A DNA stretch of 9,508 bases, taken from positions 1 through 9,508 of the forward strand of contig JAQUMQ010000042.1 of the NCBI GenBank assembly GCA_028718045.1. The letters are read 5' to 3'. Under the pieces are notes generated by a model, which was not told the origin of the DNA, searched no databases, and was given only the letters and a program-made list of their open reading frames with translations. Position numbers and translations under genes: made by a program. Positions 1-6,796 of this stretch are shown here, one piece after another. Origin of the DNA: Actinomycetota bacterium. Lineage in GTDB: Bacteria > Actinomycetota > Humimicrobiia > Humimicrobiales > Humimicrobiaceae. Every line of letters begins with the position of its first letter. Position 1 is the stretch's first letter.

Positions 1-88
1 CCGAAGTGGCGGAATTGGCAGACGCGCTGGACTCAAAATCCAGTGGGCCGTAAGGTTCGTGTCGGTTCGACCCCGACCTTCGGCACCA
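1..88 (+). tRNA. tRNA-Leu (anticodon CAA), lacking its first base at the window edge
   Basis: This is a class II tRNA with a long variable arm (about 44-60), as expected for leucine. The anticodon stem CTGGA/TCCAG (27-31 with 39-43) closes the seven-base loop CTCAAAA, so the anticodon at 34-36 is CAA, which reads UUG codons. The T arm is GTCGG/CCGAC (61-65 with 73-77) with a TTCGACC loop. The 3' acceptor strand at 78-84 is followed by discriminator A85 and an encoded CCA (86-88). Pairing the acceptor stem requires one more G before base 1, so the gene begins one base outside the window. Its promoter is not visible. It converges on pfkA. Confidence 0.96.
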
Positions 89-112
89 ATCCATAAGCTC
101 TTCTTGAAATCG

Positions 113-1081
113 TTATAAGGCAAGAATATGGGCATAATCATATAGACTTTTATCTATAATCTTATTTTTAGAAAAAACTTCATTAAAATCAACCACTTCG
201 ATTTTATTTTTCTGTATGGCAACCATTGCATTTGTTCCGCCTGAAATAATAAAATCAATAGCTTTTTTTGCAAACTGAGCAGCTATCAGTCTATCGACAG
301 CAGTAGGCGATCCTCCTCTCTGAATATGTCCGAGAACAGAAAACCTTACTTCATGATCTACAAGAAGTTTTATTGAAGAAGCAACTTCCTCTGCTTTTGC
401 CGCCCCTTCCGCAACCATTAAGAGAGTATGTCTTTTACCTATTCGGTGATTTTTGATTTCGCTTGATATTTTAGCCAAATCGAACTTTATTCCGGGGATA
501 AGAACATAATCTGATCCGCATGCAAGCCCTGATTTTATTGCAAGTTCGCCTGAGTTTCTTCCCATAACCTCAACAACGAAAATTCTTTCGTGAGAAGAAG
601 CCGTATCTCTTATCTTTGAAACAAGATCTATTATTACATTAAGTGCGGTATCGAAACCAAGACTAAGGTCTGTTCCATATATATCATTATCTATAGTTGC
701 CGGAATTCCTACCACATTTACTCCGAATTCGCTAAGATCTCTTGCTCCTCTAAACGAACCATCGCCTCCAATTACTACCAAAGCATCAATCGAATTTTCT
801 TTTAGATTGTTTTTTGCTTTAAGCAAGCCTTCCTTCGTCTTGAATTCCTCTGATCTTGCGGTAAAAAGAACCGTACCGCCTCTGTCTATTATGCCTCCGA
901 CCGAATTATTTGTAAGAACTTTATAATTATTTGCGATTAATCCCTTAAATCCTTCATAATATCCATAAACTTCGATCTTTTTGTATATCGCGTACCTTAC
1001 AGCAGCCCTGATTGCTGCATTCATCCCGCTTGCATCTCCGCCGCTTGTAAGTATTCCTATTTTTCTTATTTGTTTCCGCAA
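113..1081 (-). CDS. pfkA: 6-phosphofructokinase, ATP-type PfkA, TTG start
   Basis: PfkA phosphorylates fructose 6-phosphate to fructose 1,6-bisphosphate, the committed step of glycolysis, in the cytoplasm. Starting at the TTG gives 322 residues, close to the usual 319-320. Numbered from this start, the glycine-rich GGD lies at 14-16, GGDGS at 105-109, TIDND at 129-133 (catalytic base Asp131), MGR at 173-175 and HIQRGGSP at 252-259. The F6P-binding residues Arg166, Glu225, Arg246, His252 and Arg255 are present. Gly108 favours ATP as donor, but Ala128 replaces the Gly usual in ATP enzymes (Lys in PPi enzymes). Aligned by eye to the Bacillus and E. coli enzymes, effector-site Arg25, Arg29 and Arg158 are kept, while the positions of Arg54, Glu187 and probably Arg211 are Asn, Asp and Ile. 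An in-frame ATG at 1141 would overlap hisIE by 47 nt and add 20 atypical residues. The gene follows hisIE by 13 nt and is probably co-transcribed with it. Confidence 0.95.
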   Translation of the reverse strand: MRKQIRKIGILTSGGDASGMNAAIRAAVRYAIYKKIEVYGYYEGFKGLIANNYKVLTNNSVGGIIDRGGTVLFTARSEEFKTKEGLLKAKNNLKENSIDALVVIGGDGSFRGARDLSEFGVNVVGIPATIDNDIYGTDLSLGFDTALNVIIDLVSKIRDTASSHERIFVVEVMGRNSGELAIKSGLACGSDYVLIPGIKFDLAKISSEIKNHRIGKRHTLLMVAEGAAKAEEVASSIKLLVDHEVRFSVLGHIQRGGSPTAVDRLIAAQFAKKAIDFIISGGTNAMVAIQKNKIEVVDFNEVFSKNKIIDKSLYDYAHILAL

Positions 1082-1087
1082 ATATTT

Positions 1088-1093
1088 CTCCTT
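1088..1093 (-). promoter_or_regulatory. Shine-Dalgarno of pfkA that fixes the TTG start
   Basis: Read on the - strand, AAGGAG lies one base past the hisIE stop codon and six bases before the TTG at 1081-1079. It is the best ribosome binding site in the window. It decides in favour of TTG over the upstream in-frame ATG at 1141, which lies inside hisIE coding sequence. Confidence 0.85.
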
Positions 1094-1094
1094 A

Positions 1095-1841
1095 TTATAA
1101 AATTTTTTGAGATGATTGTTTATGGCGGGATTTAAGTTCATCTATTATTTCTTTAAAGCTGATGCCTTTTTCGAACATCAAAACGATCAGATGGTACAGA
1201 AGGTCTGATATTTCATATATGATCTGTCTTTTTTCTTGAATTGAAACTGCCAGAATGATCTCGATACTTTCTTCGCCCACTTTTTTAACAATCTCTTGTA
1301 TGCCTTTTTGGTGAAGTTTATATGTATACGAATTTTTGGATTTTTCCTTTACTCTTTCTTTAACTGTTTCATAAAGATCGTTTAAAAATAAAAGAGGGTC
1401 ATGGTTTTGCTCTTCCGATTTTTCATGAATGCCGAAATAATTTCCAAAATCAAGGCTATTTTCAACCAAGCATTGTTCTTTATTTGAACAATGAATTGCT
1501 ATTTCGTTAAAAAAGCAGCTTTTATTTCCGGTATGGCATGCAACACCACTTTGAATAACTTTTATAAGAAGAGCATCTTTATCGCAATCATAATGAATTT
1601 CCTTAATTTGCTGCTTATTGCCAGAAGTTTCGCCTTTATTCCATAATCGCTTTCTTTCCCTGCTATAAAACCACGTATATCCCGTTTCAAGGCTTTTATG
1701 CAAAGCCTCTTTATTCATAAAGGCAAGCATTAAAACTTCCGAAGTTTCAAAATCCTGGATAATTACCGGTATCAGTTTCACTTTTTCGAAAGAATCCATT
1801 TTAGTATATGAATTGTTGCTGTTTTTATTCATTTCCATCAT
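1095..1841 (-). CDS. hisIE: Bifunctional phosphoribosyl-AMP cyclohydrolase / phosphoribosyl-ATP pyrophosphatase (HisIE fusion)
   Basis: HisIE catalyses histidine steps 2 and 3: the C-terminal HisE domain hydrolyses PR-ATP to PR-AMP, and the N-terminal HisI domain opens the PR-AMP ring to give ProFAR. The HisI domain spans about residues 20-112, with the metal-binding DCDKD at 85-89 and zinc-type cysteines at 86, 102 and 109. The HisE domain spans about 148-240, with KKVGEES at 186-192 and EISDLLYHL at 210-218. At 248 residues it exceeds the roughly 200 of E. coli HisIE. The extra length is a leader of about 15 residues and a domain linker of about 35 residues that carries two more cysteines (118, 124). 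An AAGGG lies six bases before the ATG at 1841; Met15 is a less likely alternative start. A 136-bp gap separates the gene from hisF upstream, and the stop abuts the pfkA Shine-Dalgarno. Confidence 0.95.
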   Translation of the reverse strand: MMEMNKNSNNSYTKMDSFEKVKLIPVIIQDFETSEVLMLAFMNKEALHKSLETGYTWFYSRERKRLWNKGETSGNKQQIKEIHYDCDKDALLIKVIQSGVACHTGNKSCFFNEIAIHCSNKEQCLVENSLDFGNYFGIHEKSEEQNHDPLLFLNDLYETVKERVKEKSKNSYTYKLHQKGIQEIVKKVGEESIEIILAVSIQEKRQIIYEISDLLYHLIVLMFEKGISFKEIIDELKSRHKQSSQKIL

Positions 1842-1946
1842 TATTTTCCCTTATTTTGATATATATTTAAAACATCGAAATTAATTATTTTTGTATTCCT
1901 TTAAAATTTAAGCACATAATTAAAAAATATCGATGCAAAATCACAT

Positions 1947-1974
1947 AAAAAAATAAATTAAAATTGTTTTTAAT
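1947..1974 (-). terminator. Weak AT-only hairpin plus T tract after hisF
   Basis: Just past the hisF stop, on the - strand, ATTAAAA and TTTTAAT form perfect 7-bp arms around a four-base loop, followed a few bases later by seven Ts (1953-1947). The stem has no G or C, so it would be unstable. In such an AT-rich spacer it may be chance. At best it is a leaky attenuator between hisF and hisIE-pfkA. Confidence 0.2.
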
Positions 1975-1977
1975 ATA

Positions 1978-2736
1978 TCAAATCCTGATATTAATTCCTT
2001 CTTTTTTTAGATATTCTTTTGCCTGTCTTACCGTAAACTCACCATAATGAAATATGGAAGCAACAAGAACCGCATCTGCCCCGGCAAGCTTTATGGCATC
2101 TCTTAAGTGTTCCAATTTGCCTGCCCCTCCAGAAGCAATTACCGGTATGTTTACAGCTGATGTAATCGCATGCGTAAGTTCAAGATCATAACCATCTTTA
2201 GTGCCGTCCTTATCCATGCTTGTTAAAAGAATCTCGCCCGCACCAAGATTTTCAACCTGTTTTGCCCACTTTACTGCATCGTTACCGGTGGGAGTTCTTC
2301 CCCCGTGAATATAAACTTCCCATTTTGAATCGGAAACCTTCTTAGCATCGATGGCAACGACTACGCATTGACTGCCAAAAAGGTTTGCGCTTTCCTCAAC
2401 CAGATTGGGATTCTCCACCGCAGAGGTATTGACCGATACTTTGTCTGCGCCTTTTTTTAAAATTTCTCTTATGTCATCTACCCTGTTTATTCCTCCGCCG
2501 ATAGTATAAGGTATAAAAACCTTTTCTGCCGCTTTGCTTGCCAGCTCGATTACAGTTTTTCTCCTTTCATGCGATGCGGTTATATCTAAAAAAACAATTT
2601 CGTCCGCACCTTCCCCGTCATAGTATGCAGCAAGTTCTACCGGATCTCCCGCATCCCGAAGATTTATAAAACCTACCCCCTTAACGACCCTTCCCTTATT
2701 TACGTCAAGACAGGGTATTATCCTTTTCGTAATCAT
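1978..2736 (-). CDS. hisF: Imidazole glycerol phosphate synthase, cyclase subunit HisF
   Basis: HisF is the (beta/alpha)8-barrel half of IGP synthase. It uses ammonia made by HisH to convert PRFAR into imidazole glycerol phosphate and AICAR, the latter a purine precursor. Its 252 residues match the family length. The catalytic aspartates are present: Asp11 in IPCLDV and Asp130 in VVAID, with the conserved Asp51 in FLDIT. Phosphate-binding segments IGGGI (about 79-83) and ASGGAG (about 201-206) are intact. AGGTGA lies three bases before the ATG. The gene sits 70 bp after hisA and ends in TGA. A lone TATAAT-like hexamer occurs in the gap upstream of it but without a convincing -35. Confidence 0.97.
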   Translation of the reverse strand: MITKRIIPCLDVNKGRVVKGVGFINLRDAGDPVELAAYYDGEGADEIVFLDITASHERRKTVIELASKAAEKVFIPYTIGGGINRVDDIREILKKGADKVSVNTSAVENPNLVEESANLFGSQCVVVAIDAKKVSDSKWEVYIHGGRTPTGNDAVKWAKQVENLGAGEILLTSMDKDGTKDGYDLELTHAITSAVNIPVIASGGAGKLEHLRDAIKLAGADAVLVASIFHYGEFTVRQAKEYLKKEGINIRI

Positions 2737-2806
2737 GTTTCACCTAACCGTGGTTTAAAAATATTATAATTTAATTCAAAATTCACGTTTTTTATAAAAA
2801 TAAAAA

Positions 2807-3535
2807 TCATCCAGCTGCTATTTTTACCGCTTCTTTCAAATCAATTTTTTCTTCATACAGTGCTTTGCCAATTATCACTCCTTTGACGCCTAGGTCTTCG
2901 ATATTTTTCAATTTCCTTATATCGTTGATGCTTGACACACCACCTGCAACAAAAATATTCAAATTTGTTCTTAAAATAAAATTTTTTATTGTATCGATGT
3001 TAATACCTTCAAGAGTTCCGTCTCTCGAAATATCCGTAATTATTATCTCGTTGGATCCCAAACTTTTTATTTTTTTTCCGAAATCAAACAAGTCTAAATT
3101 CGAAGCTGCAAGCCATCCTTCTTTAAAAACCTGATTATCCTTTCCAAAATCAAGACTGATTATTATTTTGCCTTTGCTGACTTTGTGAAAATATTTAAAG
3201 TTATCGAGGTTTTCTATTGCTTTTGTGCCTATTATTACCTTATCGACTCCTGACCTTAAAGCCATATTCAAGGAATTTACGTCCCTTATCCCTCCGCCAT
3301 ACTCGATCAAAACATCGTTATTGTCTTTTATTTTTGACACAATATCCAAATTTTTCGGATATCCTTCCCTTGCGCCATCCAGGTCTATAAGATGTATCCA
3401 TTTTATTCCGCACTCTGTCCACTTTTTCGCTACTTCCAGCGGATTGTCGAAATATTTTGTTTTTTTATTATAATCGCCTTTATATAACCTCACACATGTT
3501 TTATTCATGATATCTATTGCTGGTATGACTTCCAT
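2807..3535 (-). CDS. hisA: ProFAR isomerase HisA
   Basis: HisA isomerises ProFAR to PRFAR by an Amadori rearrangement (histidine step 4). It is a (beta/alpha)8 barrel related to HisF. The 242 residues match the usual length. The catalytic pair is visible: Asp8 in IPAIDI and Asp129 in IISLDFG. Further conserved stretches are IDLDGA (50-55), EYGGGIRD (78-85), TDISRDGT (167-174) and VAGGV (196-200). The start lies only two bases after the hisH stop, and its ribosome binding site (AAGGG, overlapping the hisH stop region) indicates translational coupling to hisH. The HisA-type start MEVIPAID and the absence of the HisF-type IPCLDV distinguish it from its neighbour. Confidence 0.97.
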   Translation of the reverse strand: MEVIPAIDIMNKTCVRLYKGDYNKKTKYFDNPLEVAKKWTECGIKWIHLIDLDGAREGYPKNLDIVSKIKDNNDVLIEYGGGIRDVNSLNMALRSGVDKVIIGTKAIENLDNFKYFHKVSKGKIIISLDFGKDNQVFKEGWLAASNLDLFDFGKKIKSLGSNEIIITDISRDGTLEGINIDTIKNFILRTNLNIFVAGGVSSINDIRKLKNIEDLGVKGVIIGKALYEEKIDLKEAVKIAAG

Positions 3536-3537
3536 GC

Positions 3538-4164
3538 TTACCCTTCTTCCTTAACATAATTCCAGAAATTTTCCAGCATGGTTATTCCTTTCGAACTGCT
3601 TTTTTCGGGATGAAACTGAATTGCAAAAATATTATCCTTTTCAATGCTTGAAGTTAAGTTGACCCCGTAATCAGTTACGCTGCTTATGATAGATTTATCT
3701 TCACAGTTGACATGATACGAATGAACGAAATAAAAATTTGCGTTATTTTCAATGTCGTCAAACAACCTGCTGTCATTTTTAATTATATTGACTTGATTCC
3801 AGCCTATGTGAGGTATCTTTACTCCTTCGGGTATTTTATCGACATAACCTTTTAATATGCATAAGCCCTCACTGCTTTCTTTTTCGTTACTGTATTCAAA
3901 CAACAATTGAAGTCCGAGGCAAATCCCTAAAAAAGGTTTTCTTTTTATTTCTCTTTTTATTACTCCGGACAAGTTAAGGATCTCTAGATTATTTATTGCA
4001 TTGCCAAAAGCACCGACTCCGGGAAGAATGATCGCACTTGCATTCCTGATAACTTTCGGGCTATTGGTTACCTTTACGAGAGCGCCTATTTTAAGAAGCG
4101 CATTCGAGACACTTTTGATATTACCAGCATTATAATCAATAATTGCAATATATTTTTCGTACAT
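3538..4164 (-). CDS. hisH: Imidazole glycerol phosphate synthase, glutaminase subunit HisH
   Basis: HisH is a class I (triad-type) glutamine amidotransferase. It hydrolyses glutamine and passes ammonia to HisF through the HisF barrel. The 208 residues are a full-length domain. The nucleophile Cys82 lies in GICLGLQ, and His185 and Glu187 in QFHPEKS complete the triad; the oxyanion-strand motif PGVGAFG is at 48-54. It lies between hisB (36-bp gap) and hisA (2-nt gap), close to both its substrate-producing partner HisA and the more distant hisF. The Shine-Dalgarno is poor: an AAGG sits about 12 bases before the ATG. Confidence 0.97.
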   Translation of the reverse strand: MYEKYIAIIDYNAGNIKSVSNALLKIGALVKVTNSPKVIRNASAIILPGVGAFGNAINNLEILNLSGVIKREIKRKPFLGICLGLQLLFEYSNEKESSEGLCILKGYVDKIPEGVKIPHIGWNQVNIIKNDSRLFDDIENNANFYFVHSYHVNCEDKSIISSVTDYGVNLTSSIEKDNIFAIQFHPEKSSSKGITMLENFWNYVKEEG

Positions 4165-4200
4165 AATTATTACTTGCCTTAACTTTAAAAATACGAGTTT

Positions 4201-4785
4201 CTACAGTATGCCTTTTGTAGAAGGCACAGCTTCTTTATCTCCTAAAGCACATGCAATTTTTAATGAGCGTGCAAATGCTTTAAAAACAGCCTCTATTATG
4301 TGGTGAGAATTCAATCCGGAAGCTTTATTTATATGTAGAGTTATGAATGCGTTGCTTGTTAAAGCTCTGAAGAAATCTTCGATTATCATTGTTTCCATAT
4401 TTTCAATCATTTCGTAAGGCATATCCACATTATATTTAAGATATGCTCTACCGCATAAATCAAGGGAAACGATAACTTCGGTTTCATCCATGGGAATTAT
4501 CGAAAAACCGAACCTTTCTATGGATTTTTTGTCCGCAAGAGCTTCGTTTAATGCTTTTCCCATACATATCCCGATATCTTCTATCAAGTGATGCAAGCCT
4601 GTTTCAATATCTCCTTTCGCAACTAATTTAAGATCGAAATTCCCATGTTTTGCAAAACTTTCCAATAAATGATTGAAGAAGCTTGCGGAAGTCTTTATTT
4701 CCGTAATTCCTGAACCATCGATATTAAGCTCGAGGCTTATATCCGTTTCATTCGTTCTTCTTATAATTTTTGCTTTTCTTTCCAT
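4201..4785 (-). CDS. hisB: Imidazoleglycerol-phosphate dehydratase (monofunctional HisB)
   Basis: HisB dehydrates imidazole glycerol phosphate to imidazole-acetol phosphate using Mn2+. At 194 residues it is the dehydratase alone, without the phosphatase domain found fused in enterobacteria, so histidinol-phosphate phosphatase must be encoded elsewhere. The two metal-binding histidine clusters are present: HH at 65-66 followed by Glu69, and SHH at 160-162 followed by Glu165. Also conserved are FFNHLLESFAKHG (36-48), DFFRAL (137-142) and the C-terminal PSTKG. The residue before the first HH is Leu; many homologues have Asp there. The ATG is three bases after the hisG stop with no clear Shine-Dalgarno, so translation is probably coupled to hisG. 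Confidence 0.97.
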   Translation of the reverse strand: MERKAKIIRRTNETDISLELNIDGSGITEIKTSASFFNHLLESFAKHGNFDLKLVAKGDIETGLHHLIEDIGICMGKALNEALADKKSIERFGFSIIPMDETEVIVSLDLCGRAYLKYNVDMPYEMIENMETMIIEDFFRALTSNAFITLHINKASGLNSHHIIEAVFKAFARSLKIACALGDKEAVPSTKGIL

Positions 4786-4788
4786 GGC

Positions 4789-5436
4789 TTAAGACATGAT
4801 TATTTTTAAACTGTTAATAAAATTTTCTATTATATCATTTTTGACCCTATAACTTACTTCATTTGCAATCAATCTGGTTGTTGATTCGGCAACGTTTTCC
4901 ATTTCAACCAGATTGTTTTCCGTCATTGTCTTTCCTGTCGCAGTTATGTCCAAAATTTCATCTGCAATTCCCAGTATGGGAGCAAGCTCCACAGAACCGT
5001 ACAGTTTAATTATTTCTACCTGCATTCCTTTATCTTTAAAATACTTCCTTGTTATATTGGGATATTTCGTAGCCACTTTTATCGACCCAAAATGCTCGTA
5101 ATGACTTTTTACTTTCTCAACACAGTCACTTTTCGTCGCAATGATTATTCTGCAAAATCCGTCTTTTAAATCAAGAAGTTCAAAAACGTTACTTTCCTTT
5201 TCAAGAAGAACATCCTTACCGGCAAAACCAAGATCGCATGCACCGCTTTCCACATAAACAGGAACGTCCATCGGTCTTGTTAAAATATACTTGATATTAT
5301 CTGTCTTTGAATGCAAAAAAAGTTTCCGGTTGGCTGCAGAAAAACAAGACATATCATAACCGGCCTTATCCAACAACTTTATTGTGCTGTCAAGAAGATA
5401 CCCTTTTGGGATCGCAATTTTAAGTGATTGTTTCAT
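4789..5436 (-). CDS. hisG: ATP phosphoribosyltransferase, short-form catalytic subunit HisG
   Basis: HisG joins ATP and PRPP to form phosphoribosyl-ATP, the first and feedback-controlled step of histidine synthesis. At 215 residues it is the short form lacking the C-terminal regulatory ACT-like domain, which in known cases works only in complex with HisZ; hisZ is indeed adjacent. The PRPP-binding signature runs from about residue 150 to 176, with ELAPILGIADEI then DITATGKT. The N-terminal IAIPKG motif is present, though the residue after KG is Tyr where many homologues have Arg. The gene overlaps the 3' end of hisZ by 17 nt and has no recognisable Shine-Dalgarno, pointing to translational coupling and balanced subunit synthesis. 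Confidence 0.96.
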   Translation of the reverse strand: MKQSLKIAIPKGYLLDSTIKLLDKAGYDMSCFSAANRKLFLHSKTDNIKYILTRPMDVPVYVESGACDLGFAGKDVLLEKESNVFELLDLKDGFCRIIIATKSDCVEKVKSHYEHFGSIKVATKYPNITRKYFKDKGMQVEIIKLYGSVELAPILGIADEILDITATGKTMTENNLVEMENVAESTTRLIANEVSYRVKNDIIENFINSLKIIMS

Positions 5437-6724
5437 TTTCTATATATTTAGCTAAATCTTCAGGTTTGATTGTTGTTTTTTTATCATCTCTTAAATTATA
5501 TATAAATATAAATTCGAATTTTTCATCAACGATTCCAAGAAAATCGCATCTGCTGTCTTTTGCGAAAGAATTTAAATCCTTGCCTTTTTCGAAAATCTGT
5601 TCGACAATAATGTTTTTCTTTCTTAAGTTTTCGGAAAGTTTAAGCAATTTTAAATAATTTTCATTCTCGGAATATAGCATGATTTTAATCTTGTTATTAA
5701 AAATTTTTAGTTTTGATTCTTTCATCGACATATGCAGCATGTCTATGTCAAGGGCAAAACCAGTTGCGGGGACATCAAGTCCAAACTTTTTTATCAGATT
5801 GTCATATCTTCCTCCGCTTCCCAGAATAGCGTTTATGTTTGAAGAGTATGCCTCGAATATCAGCCCCGTATAATATTCGAAATCTTTCAGTATGCCTAAG
5901 TCAATTATAATATGGTTGCTATGGTTAAGGTCTTTTAAAATATCATAAATAGTCCTCAAAAAATTAAATCTTTGCAAGACTTTAACACTGTTTGTGTCTT
6001 TTAAAATTTTTTCAATCTTTTCGATACTTTTTTCAGGTTTGAGTAGATTTAAAAATATTGCAGCTTTTTTGCTGTCAATTTTATCCATGTATTCCTTTAT
6101 TGCAACATAATTCTTTTTTATCAAATTATGTTTTACATATTCTCTTTCCTGGTTATTCAAATCAAGCCATGAATATATTTCCTCGGCTAAACTTACGTCC
6201 CCCAAGCCAATAATAAAGTTTTCGCCAACCAGCTTTTTTAAAATATTTATTATTATCAAAAGAGTTTCAACATCGCATATATACGAATCTGAGCCTATTA
6301 GCTCGAGTCCGGCTTGGTTATATTCTCTTTTTTCACCTTTCTGTATTTGCGATCGCCTGAAAGAATTTGCAAAATAACAAAATCTTACTGGCAGCTGATC
6401 TTTTTTTATTCTCATTCCCGAAAACCTTGCTATCGGTACCGTCATATCAGTCCGCAACGAAACCAAGCTTCCGTCAGCATCAAAAAAACTAATTAGTTTG
6501 TCTTCCCAATTTTTACCAACTCCTGCGGAAATATTTCTTGTAAATTCAACGACAGGAGTTTTTATTTCTCCGTATCCCCACAACTGAAACTCTTCTTTTA
6601 TCGAATACCTTATGCTGTTTCTTTCCTCAGCTTCAACAGGGAATATGTCTCTGAAGCCTGAAGGTATTTTTTCATCCATTTTTTTGTTTTCCAAACATTT
6701 CCTGTTATTTTTAAAATCATTCAT
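5420..6724 (-). CDS. hisZ: ATP phosphoribosyltransferase regulatory subunit HisZ
   Basis: HisZ is a catalytically inactive paralogue of histidyl-tRNA synthetase. In characterised systems it binds short HisG in a hetero-octamer and confers histidine feedback inhibition. It has 434 residues. The class II synthetase-like core shows PSGFRD at 21-26, RTDMTVPIAR at 91-100, a motif 2 region FRRSQIQKGEKREYNQAG at 122-139, DFEYYTG at 281-287 and GSGGRYDNL at 302-310. About 85 C-terminal residues (345-430) resemble a reduced anticodon-binding-type domain, as in some other HisZ proteins. HisZ is preferred over HisRS because of adjacent short hisG and divergent synthetase motifs. The first ATG (6724) has a weak GGAAAG five bases or fewer upstream. 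Met16 (6679) would give 419 residues and is a plausible alternative. Confidence 0.93.
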   Translation of the reverse strand: MNDFKNNRKCLENKKMDEKIPSGFRDIFPVEAEERNSIRYSIKEEFQLWGYGEIKTPVVEFTRNISAGVGKNWEDKLISFFDADGSLVSLRTDMTVPIARFSGMRIKKDQLPVRFCYFANSFRRSQIQKGEKREYNQAGLELIGSDSYICDVETLLIIINILKKLVGENFIIGLGDVSLAEEIYSWLDLNNQEREYVKHNLIKKNYVAIKEYMDKIDSKKAAIFLNLLKPEKSIEKIEKILKDTNSVKVLQRFNFLRTIYDILKDLNHSNHIIIDLGILKDFEYYTGLIFEAYSSNINAILGSGGRYDNLIKKFGLDVPATGFALDIDMLHMSMKESKLKIFNNKIKIMLYSENENYLKLLKLSENLRKKNIIVEQIFEKGKDLNSFAKDSRCDFLGIVDEKFEFIFIYNLRDDKKTTIKPEDLAKYIENETIT

Positions 6725-6766
6725 GCTTTCCGTTAATTCAAGCTAAAAACAATATGATAGCAAACA

Positions 6767-6796
6767 ATTATAAAATACGACAGAAATTATCGGCAA
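6767..6796 (-). promoter_or_regulatory. Predicted sigma-70-type promoter of the his-pfkA operon
   Basis: On the - strand the gap between dnaE and hisZ contains TTGCCG (-35, 6796-6791, four of six consensus bases), an 18-bp spacer, and a perfect TATAAT (-10, 6772-6767). Transcription would start near 6760, giving a leader of about 36 nt before the hisZ ATG at 6724. The -35 lies about 17 bp beyond the dnaE stop. The leader is too short for a T-box or a leader-peptide attenuator, so no RNA-based histidine control is visible here. Confidence 0.55.

Noticed and set aside
1..112. tRNA-Leu as an integration site for a mobile element
   Set aside because: No integrase, direct repeat of the tRNA 3' end or foreign-looking cargo is seen; the neighbours are housekeeping genes.
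1870..1937. CATCGA / TCGATG inverted repeat in the hisF-hisIE gap as an operator
   Set aside because: Only six matching bases, about 50 nt apart, with no flanking symmetry.
2737..2806. Possible internal promoter upstream of hisF (a TATAAT on the - strand)
   Set aside because: No acceptable -35 lies 16-18 bp upstream and there is no extended -10; single TATAAT hexamers are expected often in such AT-rich spacers.
5420..6724. Histidyl-tRNA synthetase instead of HisZ
   Set aside because: The synthetase motifs are divergent, the C-terminal domain is reduced, and the gene overlaps a short-form hisG that needs HisZ.
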